This document shows, in pieces, positions 1 to 5,569 of a stretch of DNA of 7,608 nucleotides (position 1 is the stretch's first letter; every line of letters begins with the position of its first letter). Location: assembly GCA_002361655.1 (NCBI GenBank), contig DETM01000045.1, positions 40,717 to 48,324 of the forward strand, written 5' to 3'. The notes under the pieces are model-generated. The model saw only the letters and a program-made list of their open reading frames with translations. It was not told where the DNA came from and did not search any database. A program made the position numbers and the translations under genes. This stretch comes from Prevotella sp. UBA3288 (GTDB taxonomy: Bacteria; Bacteroidota; Bacteroidia; Bacteroidales; Bacteroidaceae).

Positions 1-2567
1 ACTTCGACCCGCTGGGCATCCATACCGGCGAGTCGATTGTGGTGGCTCCCACCTGTTCGCTGAAAGAAGAGCAGGTCAAGATGCTGCAGGACATCACTGT
101 CAGATGTGTGCGCCATCTGAACATCGTCGGCGAGTGTAACATACAGTTTGCCTTCAATGCTACGACCAACGACTATCGCATCATCGAAATCAATGCCCGC
201 CTTTCGCGCTCATCGGCATTGGCTTCCAAGGCTACCGGCTATCCGCTTGCTTTCGTGGCTGCCAAGATTGCGTTGGGATATACGCTCGACCAGATTGGAG
301 AGATGGGCACCACCGCGAGTGCCTATGTCGCCCCGTCGCTCGACTATATGATTTGTAAGATACCACGCTGGGACCTGACAAAGTTTGTCGGCGTGAGCCG
401 CCAGATCGGTTCATCGATGAAGTCTGTAGGCGAAATCATGTCTATCGGCCGCTCGTTTGAAGAGATGATACAGAAGGGACTGCGCATGATCGGTCAAGGC
501 ATGCACGGATTTGTGGGTAACGACCACACCAAGTTCGACGACCTCGACACCGAACTCTCCAACCCCACCGACCTGCGTATCTTTGCTATTGCCCAGGCCT
601 TGGAAGAGGGCTACACCGTGGAGCGCATCGAGCAACTCACGAAAATCGATGTCTGGTTCCTGGAACGCCTGAAGCATATCGTCGACCTGAAACATCAGTT
701 GCAGACATACGACAGGCTGGAAGACATTCCCGACGACTTCCTGCTCGAAGTGAAGCGTTGCGGTTTCAGCGATTTCCAGATAGCACGCTTCGTGCTAAAG
801 CCTAAGAGCGGCAACATGGAGAAAGAGAATCTGATGGTGCGCCGCTATCGTAAAGAGCGTGGCATCACGCCGTCCGTTAAGCGCATCCCCACCGTAGCCT
901 CCGAGCATCCGGAACTGACAAACTACCTCTACTTCACATATACCCACATTCCTGCATTCGGCTGTCAGGATGGCGAACAGTACACCTGCCGCCACGACAT
1001 CAACTATTACAACAACGAGAAGTCGGTTGTCGTGCTGGGCTCCGGTGCCTATCGCATCGGCTCGAGCGTGGAGTTCGACTGGTGCTCGGTCAACGCCATC
1101 AACACCGCCCGCCGTCTGGGCTACAAGAGCATCATGATCAACTACAACCCGGAGACCGTATCGACAGACTATGACATGTGCGACCGTCTCTACTTCGACG
1201 AACTGTCGCTCGAGCGTGTGCTCGATGTCATCGACCTCGAGTCGCCGCGCGGCGTCATCGTCTCTGTGGGCGGTCAGATTCCCAACAACCTGGCCATGAA
1301 GTTGCACCGGCAGGGCGTGCCCGTACTGGGTACCAGCCCGGTGGATATCGACCGTGCCGAAAACCGCGACAAATTCTCTGCCATGCTCGACAAACTGGGC
1401 ATCGACCAGCCGGCCTGGCGTGCGCTGACCTCGTTCGACGACATCAAGGAGTTTGTCTCCGAGGTGGGCTATCCGGTGCTCGTCCGTCCGTCGTACGTGC
1501 TCTCCGGTGCTGCCATGAATGTATGCTACGACGATGAGGAGTTGCACCGCTTCCTGAACATGGCCACCGAAGTGTCGAAGGAATTCCCCGTTGTGGTCAG
1601 CCAGTTCATGCAGGAGACCAAAGAGATAGAGTTCGATGCCGTGGCCGACAAGGGTCAGGTGGTGGAATATGCTATCTCGGAGCACATCGAGTATGCCGGT
1701 GTTCACTCCGGCGATGCCACGATGGTGTTCCCCGCCCAGCATATCTACTTCTCTACCGTGCGCCAGATCAAGAAGATAGCCCATAAGATTGCTGCCGAAC
1801 TGAACATCAGCGGCCCGTTCAACATCCAGTTCCTGGCCAAGAACCGCGAAGTGAAGGTGATCGAATGCAACCTGCGCGCTTCACGCTCGTTCCCCTTCGT
1901 CAGCAAGATCCTCAAGCGCAACTTCATCGAGACGGCTACGAAGATCATGCTCGACGCTCCCTACTCCAAGCCCGACAAGAGCGAATTCGACATCGACCGC
2001 ATCGGCGTGAAGGCCAGCCAGTTCTCGTTTGCACGCCTGCAGAATGCCGACCCCGTACTGGGTGTCGACATGTCGTCAACCGGCGAGGTGGGCTGCCTGG
2101 GCGACGACCTGCACGAGGCGCTGCTTAATGCCCTCATCGCTACCGGCTATCGCCTGCCGAAGAAGGCCGTGCTCATCTCTTCCGGTGATGCCAAGGGCAA
2201 GGTGAGCCTCTTGGAGCCTGCCCAGCAGTTGGTGAAGAAAGGCTATGAGGTTTATGCCACTCCCGGCACCGCCCGTTTCTTCTGCGAGAACGGCATCGAG
2301 GCCAAAGCCGTATGCTGGCCCGACGAAGAGGGTGATAACAATGTGATGGAGATGATTGCCGCCCATCGGTTCGACCTGATTGTCAACGTACCGAAGAACC
2401 ACTCTAAGCGTGAGTTGACCAATGGCTATAAGATTCGCCGTGGTGCCATCGACCACAACATCCCGCTGATGACCAACGTGCGTCTGGCCAAGGCCTTCAT
2501 CGAAGCCTTTACGGCCATGAGCCTGGAGGATATCAAGATCAAGAGTTGGCAGGAATACAACTCGTAA
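1..2567 (+). CDS. carB: Carbamoyl-phosphate synthase large subunit, CAD/CPS1-like (5' truncated)
   Basis: This subunit makes carbamoyl phosphate from bicarbonate, ammonia (from glutamine via CarA) and two ATP, feeding pyrimidine and arginine synthesis in the cytoplasm. The reading frame is open from the window edge (first full codon at base 3, Phe-Asp-Pro-Leu-Gly-Ile-His-Thr-Gly), so the GTG at 39 is internal. About 854 residues are present of the roughly 1,070 usual for the family. Visible in order: the end of the first ATP-grasp domain (EINARLSRSSALASKATGYP, about 186-245), the oligomerisation region, the second ATP-grasp domain (start LGSGAYRIGSSVEFDW near 1035-1082; IECNLRASRSFPFVSK near 1860-1907), and a C-terminal MGS-like allosteric domain from about 2160. 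From memory, the wording matches animal CAD and CPS1 more closely than E. coli CarB (for example YNPETVSTDYDMCDRLYFDE and MICKIPRWDLTKF). The stop is TAA at 2565-2567; no terminator hairpin follows. carA is expected upstream, outside the window. Confidence 0.96.
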   Translation, partial: FDPLGIHTGESIVVAPTCSLKEEQVKMLQDITVRCVRHLNIVGECNIQFAFNATTNDYRIIEINARLSRSSALASKATGYPLAFVAAKIALGYTLDQIGEMGTTASAYVAPSLDYMICKIPRWDLTKFVGVSRQIGSSMKSVGEIMSIGRSFEEMIQKGLRMIGQGMHGFVGNDHTKFDDLDTELSNPTDLRIFAIAQALEEGYTVERIEQLTKIDVWFLERLKHIVDLKHQLQTYDRLEDIPDDFLLEVKRCGFSDFQIARFVLKPKSGNMEKENLMVRRYRKERGITPSVKRIPTVASEHPELTNYLYFTYTHIPAFGCQDGEQYTCRHDINYYNNEKSVVVLGSGAYRIGSSVEFDWCSVNAINTARRLGYKSIMINYNPETVSTDYDMCDRLYFDELSLERVLDVIDLESPRGVIVSVGGQIPNNLAMKLHRQGVPVLGTSPVDIDRAENRDKFSAMLDKLGIDQPAWRALTSFDDIKEFVSEVGYPVLVRPSYVLSGAAMNVCYDDEELHRFLNMATEVSKEFPVVVSQFMQETKEIEFDAVADKGQVVEYAISEHIEYAGVHSGDATMVFPAQHIYFSTVRQIKKIAHKIAAELNISGPFNIQFLAKNREVKVIECNLRASRSFPFVSKILKRNFIETATKIMLDAPYSKPDKSEFDIDRIGVKASQFSFARLQNADPVLGVDMSSTGEVGCLGDDLHEALLNALIATGYRLPKKAVLISSGDAKGKVSLLEPAQQLVKKGYEVYATPGTARFFCENGIEAKAVCWPDEEGDNNVMEMIAAHRFDLIVNVPKNHSKRELTNGYKIRRGAIDHNIPLMTNVRLAKAFIEAFTAMSLEDIKIKSWQEYNS

Positions 2568-3570
2568 AGAGTTTTCTGCCTTTCACATAGTATTGCCAAA
2601 GGATTGAGAGGGGGACGCGCTCCGACGAGCCGTCTCCCTTTCTGCTGTCTTGTATCTCCCGGCGGTCCTGTTCAAAGTCCTTGCGCCATCGCTTAAAGTC
2701 GCGACGGGCACGGAAGACGGCTTTGAAGTCGCCAAGATTGCGCTTCAAGAGCAGCGTCTGCCAGGCAGCCATATAGTCGAGCCACCAGCGGATGCGCATC
2801 ACTGACTGCAGGTCGTCGTCCGGCAGACACTTGTAGAGCATGGTCAGATTGTTGCGGAAATTCAGATACGTCTTCATCGGGTTCGACTTCGGCAGCGTGC
2901 CGCCACCCACATGATATACCTGACTGTCAGGAACGCAGTAGATCTGATAGCCGCGTATGCGGATACGCCAGCACATCTCTATCTCCTCCTGATGGGCAAA
3001 GAAACGACCGTCCAGACCGCCCACCTCTTTATATATAGAGGAACGCACGAGCAGAGCAGCACCCGTGGCCCAATGAATGGCTGCCGGCTGGTCGTATTGC
3101 CCATTGTCCTGCTCTACCGTGTCAAAGATGCGTCCGCGACAGAACGGATAGCCCAACCGGTCGATATAACCCCCTGCCGCACCGGCATACTCGAACTGCT
3201 CGCGGTGGAAGATACTCAGCAGTTTGGGCTGACAGGCCGCTACCTGCGGATGACTGTCCATAAATTCCGTCAGCGGTGTCAGCCAGTGGTGGGTCACCTC
3301 AATGTCGCTGTTCAACAGCAAGAAATAGTCGGCTTCCACCTGAGCCAACGCTTTGTTGTAGCCTTCGGCAAAACCCCAGTTCTTGTCCAGCAGTATAAGC
3401 CGCACCTCAGGAAACTGCTCCTTGAGCATCGACACACTGTCGTCCGTCGAGGCATTGTCGGCAACATAGACCGTCGCTTCATCGCGCGAATACCGTAATA
3501 CGCCGGGCAAGTATTGGCGGAGCATCGAGGCGCCGTTCCAGTTAAGAATCACAATGGCTAGTTTATCCAT
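2539..3570 (-). CDS. Family 2 glycosyltransferase (GT-A fold, WbbL-like)
   Basis: This 343-residue protein is predicted to transfer a sugar from a nucleotide-sugar donor to a cell-surface glycan or lipid-linked acceptor at the cytoplasmic face of the membrane. Visible GT2 motifs are the N-terminal strand VILNWNG (residues 7-13), the nucleotide-binding DNASTD (38-43), KNWGFAEGYN (63-72), the DXD-like metal site LLLNSDIEV (84-92), the acceptor-side WATGA (167-171) and the catalytic-region FAHQEEIEMCWR (191-202). These resemble rhamnosyltransferase-type GT2 enzymes, but donor and acceptor cannot be read from sequence. There is no signal peptide or convincing membrane span; the C-terminal third is basic with several Trp and Arg, which may bind the membrane peripherally. 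The ATG (3570-3568) overlaps the end of mtaB by 8 bp, so translation is probably coupled and transcription shared. The TGA (2541-2539) lies inside the convergent carB. Confidence 0.92.
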   Translation of the reverse strand: MDKLAIVILNWNGASMLRQYLPGVLRYSRDEATVYVADNASTDDSVSMLKEQFPEVRLILLDKNWGFAEGYNKALAQVEADYFLLLNSDIEVTHHWLTPLTEFMDSHPQVAACQPKLLSIFHREQFEYAGAAGGYIDRLGYPFCRGRIFDTVEQDNGQYDQPAAIHWATGAALLVRSSIYKEVGGLDGRFFAHQEEIEMCWRIRIRGYQIYCVPDSQVYHVGGGTLPKSNPMKTYLNFRNNLTMLYKCLPDDDLQSVMRIRWWLDYMAAWQTLLLKRNLGDFKAVFRARRDFKRWRKDFEQDRREIQDSRKGDGSSERVPLSILWQYYVKGRKLFTSCIPANS

Positions 3571-4897
3571 GGATAGTGGCTTTTAGTGATGATTTGTCAT
3601 GATTGAACGCTCCCAGGGTGACGGTCATGATCTGGTTGTCGTACTCAGCACGCATGTCGGCGGGCGACAGTTCCACACGCACATAGTTACGCGTAAAACC
3701 GTGCATCGCCCGGCCCCTTGTGGCCTTCTCAAAGAGCACTTCGCCCTGCTGACCGATATGGCGGGCATAGAAAGCCTCCGTCTTACGGTCCGACAGGTCG
3801 AGCAGACGCTTGCTACGCTGTTTCTTGTCCTTCTCGTCAACGACATACGGGATGCTGAGCGCCGAGGTGCCGGGACGTTCGGAGTAGGGAAACACATGGA
3901 GTTGCACTACCGGCAGTGCGTCGAGCAAGTCATAGGTCTCTTCGAAACACTCCGGTGTCTCTCCCCTACAACCCACCATCACGTCTACACCAATAAAAGC
4001 GTCGGGCATCACCTCGTTGATACGAAGTATCTTGTCGGCAAACAACTGCCGGTCGTAGTGGCGATGCATCAGACGGAGCACCTCGTCGCTGCCGCTTTGC
4101 AGCGGTATATGGAAATGGGGCATGAAAGCACGACTCTGCGCACAATAGTCTATCAACTCATCGCTCAGCAAGTCGGGTTCCAGACTGCTGATACGGTAAC
4201 GGCTGACGCCCTCCACCTCGTCGAGGGCCTTCACCAGGTCGAGAAAGCGCTCGCCGGTAGTCTTGCCGAAGTCGCCGATGTTCACACCGGTCAGCACAAT
4301 CTCCTTGCCACCCTCGACAGCAGCACGACGGGCTTGCGCAACAAGCGAGGCGATGCTCGGATTGCGACTGAACCCACGGGCATAGGGTATCGTACAGTAG
4401 GTGCAGAAATAGTCGCAGCCGTCTTGAACCTTCAGGAAGAATCGGGTGCGGTTGCCGCGCGAACAACTGGGGGCAAACGACCGGATATCCTTTGTCTTCT
4501 GAACAAAATACTTTGCATCAAGCCCTGCTCCACTCCAAGCGTCAGACAGGAACTGAACAAGATTCGCCTTCTCATTCGAACCCAACACCAGATCCACACC
4601 ATCTATCTTACTGACGGTCTCTGCCTCCAACTGGGCATAGCACCCCGTGACCACCACGAAGGCACCGGGATGCTGCCGCACCATGCGATGAATAGCCTGA
4701 CGACATTTGTGATCGGCCACTTCGGTCACCGAACAAGTGTTGATCAGACAGATATCTGCCTGCTCGCCCTTGCCTGCTGTCCGAACGCCCAACTCCTCAA
4801 GCATCTTTCCAAACGTCGATGTCTCTGAGAAATTGAGTTTGCAGCCTAAAGTGAAATAGGCGGCCGTCTTGCCCTGAAAAGCCGATGTATCTATCAT
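3563..4897 (-). CDS. mtaB: tRNA t6A37 methylthiotransferase MtaB
   Basis: This radical SAM enzyme adds a methylthio group to C2 of N6-threonylcarbamoyladenosine 37, giving ms2t6A in tRNAs that read ANN codons. The 444-residue protein has all three family domains. The N-terminal UPF0004 domain carries the auxiliary 4Fe-4S cluster cysteines Cys19 (LGCKLN), Cys55 (NTCSVT) and Cys86 (TGCYAQ). The radical SAM core has the CX3CX2C motif at Cys161, Cys165 and Cys168 (QDGCDYFCTYCTIPYARG), with SSLEPD and HIPLQSGSDEVL further on. The C-terminal TRAM-like segment begins around residue 385. GCKLN rather than GCQMN, and the TGVNIGD segment, favour MtaB over MiaB or RimO. The start is ATG at 4897-4895, 31 bases from a perfect -7 promoter element on this strand; the region before it is AT-rich with no Shine-Dalgarno, as is usual in Bacteroidetes. 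It is the first gene of an operon with the glycosyltransferase; I see no functional link between the two. Confidence 0.95.
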   Translation of the reverse strand: MIDTSAFQGKTAAYFTLGCKLNFSETSTFGKMLEELGVRTAGKGEQADICLINTCSVTEVADHKCRQAIHRMVRQHPGAFVVVTGCYAQLEAETVSKIDGVDLVLGSNEKANLVQFLSDAWSGAGLDAKYFVQKTKDIRSFAPSCSRGNRTRFFLKVQDGCDYFCTYCTIPYARGFSRNPSIASLVAQARRAAVEGGKEIVLTGVNIGDFGKTTGERFLDLVKALDEVEGVSRYRISSLEPDLLSDELIDYCAQSRAFMPHFHIPLQSGSDEVLRLMHRHYDRQLFADKILRINEVMPDAFIGVDVMVGCRGETPECFEETYDLLDALPVVQLHVFPYSERPGTSALSIPYVVDEKDKKQRSKRLLDLSDRKTEAFYARHIGQQGEVLFEKATRGRAMHGFTRNYVRVELSPADMRAEYDNQIMTVTLGAFNHDKSSLKATIHG

Positions 4898-4927
4898 ATA
4901 TATAATAGGTGTATCATTTTATGATTT

Positions 4928-4936
4928 GCAAAGGTA
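4928..4936 (-). promoter_or_regulatory. Bacteroidetes-type -7 element for mtaB operon
   Basis: On the minus strand the bases read TACCTTTGC, a perfect match to the Bacteroidetes TAnnTTTGC -7 consensus. Transcription would start about 6-8 bases downstream (near 4921), giving a leader of about 25 bases before the mtaB ATG. The -33 TTTG is not clearly present at the usual 19-21 base spacing; only a T-run near 4951-4956 lies in that region. The start position is inferred. Confidence 0.75.
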
Positions 4937-5039
4937 CACAAAAAGATACGAAAAAACGCCTGTTTTTGCTTTAAAATGAGTTAAGTGTATTTTATATACT
5001 TTTTTTAACATTTGGTATAGCGCTAATAATCAGGCAGTT

Positions 5040-5102
5040 ATAAAAAAGTTACAAAAAAGGGTGAAAAAAAATCACAAAAAAAGTATCATCGTATAGAAAA
5101 AA
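5040..5102. promoter_or_regulatory. Phased A-tract region upstream of the lipoprotein promoter
   Basis: Runs of six to eight A lie at 5042-5047, 5053-5058, 5064-5071 and 5076-5082, with a fifth at 5097-5102. The first four centres are about 11-12 bases apart, close to one helical turn, and the fifth is roughly two turns further on. Such phasing bends DNA, and A-tracts just upstream of a promoter can act like an UP element. The region sits directly before the -7 element at 5107, so a stimulatory role is plausible but inferred. The wider 4898-5166 intergenic stretch (269 bases) is very AT-rich; beyond these tracts and the two promoters I see only an 8-base palindrome, TAGCGCTA, at 5018-5025. 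Confidence 0.5.
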
Positions 5103-5106
5103 TGCC

Positions 5107-5115
5107 TACCTTTGC
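5107..5115 (+). promoter_or_regulatory. Bacteroidetes-type -7 element for the small lipoprotein gene
   Basis: The plus strand reads TACCTTTGC, a perfect TAnnTTTGC -7 element. The predicted start is near 5121-5123, giving an AT-rich leader of about 45 bases before the ATG at 5167. No clear TTTG -33 box is present at 19-21 bases; A-tracts occupy that position instead. Confidence 0.8.
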
Positions 5116-5166
5116 ATCGTTTTAATAAACAAATGATTGTTTTACAGATTTAAAAAGCAAAAAGAA

Positions 5167-5463
5167 ATGAAAAAGATTGCATTCATGTTCGCTGCTGCTG
5201 CCATGTTCGCAGCCTGCACTAGCGCTCCTGAGAAGCCCGCTACTGAAAACACTGACGTTGACACAACTGCTGTTGCTCCTGTTGAGGAGACCATCGACAG
5301 CGCTGCTGTTTGGGCCCTGGTTGGTGACACCACCGGTATGTCTTGCGACACCCTCTGCGCTAAGTTCGAGGCTGCTGCCGCTCAGTTGAAGGCTCAGGCT
5401 GCTGCCGCTACCGAGGTTGTCGAAGAGGCTGCCGCTGCTACTGAAGAGGCTGTTAAGGAGTAA
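5167..5463 (+). CDS. Small Ala/Glu-rich lipoprotein of unknown function
   Basis: This is a 98-residue protein whose family I do not recognise. The ATG at 5167 is chosen because it gives a textbook signal: MKK, a hydrophobic core (residues 4-16), then F-A-A-Cys17 as a slightly variant lipobox (Phe at -3). A TTG ten codons upstream would add a charged stretch ahead of the signal and is unlikely. The mature part (82 residues) has a Pro/Thr/Glu-rich segment (18-42), a short central part with Trp49 and a Cys60-X3-Cys64 pair, and an Ala/Glu/Gln segment (65-98) likely to be helical. Alanine makes up 29 of 98 residues. No Lys/Asp/Glu-rich export signal follows the Cys, so it probably faces the periplasm. 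Codon use is strongly biased (21 of 29 Ala codons GCT, 7 of 8 Val codons GTT), as in highly expressed genes. It has its own promoter and terminator. The start is preceded by A-rich sequence rather than a Shine-Dalgarno. Confidence 0.85.
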   Translation: MKKIAFMFAAAAMFAACTSAPEKPATENTDVDTTAVAPVEETIDSAAVWALVGDTTGMSCDTLCAKFEAAAAQLKAQAAAATEVVEEAAAATEEAVKE

Positions 5464-5490
5464 TATCCAAGCACAGAGAACAGAAAAAGT

Positions 5491-5522
5491 AAAACCACTG
5501 GATTTCATCCAGTGGTTTTTTT
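5491..5522 (+). terminator. Strong bidirectional intrinsic terminator
   Basis: A perfect 13-bp stem (5491-5503 pairing with 5507-5519) with a three-base loop is followed by T residues to 5522. It lies 27 bases after the lipoprotein stop codon. On the opposite strand the same hairpin is followed by TTTTACTTTTTC-like sequence, so it can also end transcripts from the convergent kinase gene, whose stop codon is 47 bases away. Confidence 0.92.
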
Positions 5523-5569
5523 GTGTCCATAAGGGGCAGCCAAAAACGCCCTACCCCCTACCCGCGTTG

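Noticed and set aside
39..41. GTG at 39 as the carB start codon
   Set aside because: The same frame is open to the window edge and encodes conserved CarB residues before it, so the gene begins outside the window.
795..1784. A 329-codon open frame on the minus strand inside carB
   Set aside because: It lies wholly opposite conserved ATP-grasp coding sequence, and its translation (rich in His, Val and Asp) shows no family motif.
2911..3498. A 195-codon plus-strand open frame opposite the glycosyltransferase
   Set aside because: The minus-strand GT2 motifs are complete and explain the region; the antisense product has no recognisable feature.
3599..4828. A 409-codon open frame on the plus strand, antisense to mtaB
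   Set aside because: mtaB on the other strand has every catalytic cysteine of its family. The antisense translation has no recognisable domain and no promoter of the type seen elsewhere here; long antisense frames are common opposite codon-biased genes.
5060..5076. A CRP-like half-site pair GTGA-N7-TCAC upstream of the lipoprotein promoter
   Set aside because: The spacer is 7 rather than 6 bases and is all A, so chance within an A-tract is likely; the E. coli CRP consensus is not known to apply in Bacteroidetes.
5137..5166. An upstream TTG start extending the lipoprotein by ten residues
   Set aside because: It would put charged residues ahead of a complete lipoprotein signal; the ATG at 5167 gives the standard MKK signal start.
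4898..5166. A possible small RNA gene in the divergent intergenic region
   Set aside because: I see no terminator hairpin or stable structure here beyond AT-rich promoter sequence, so it is not supported.
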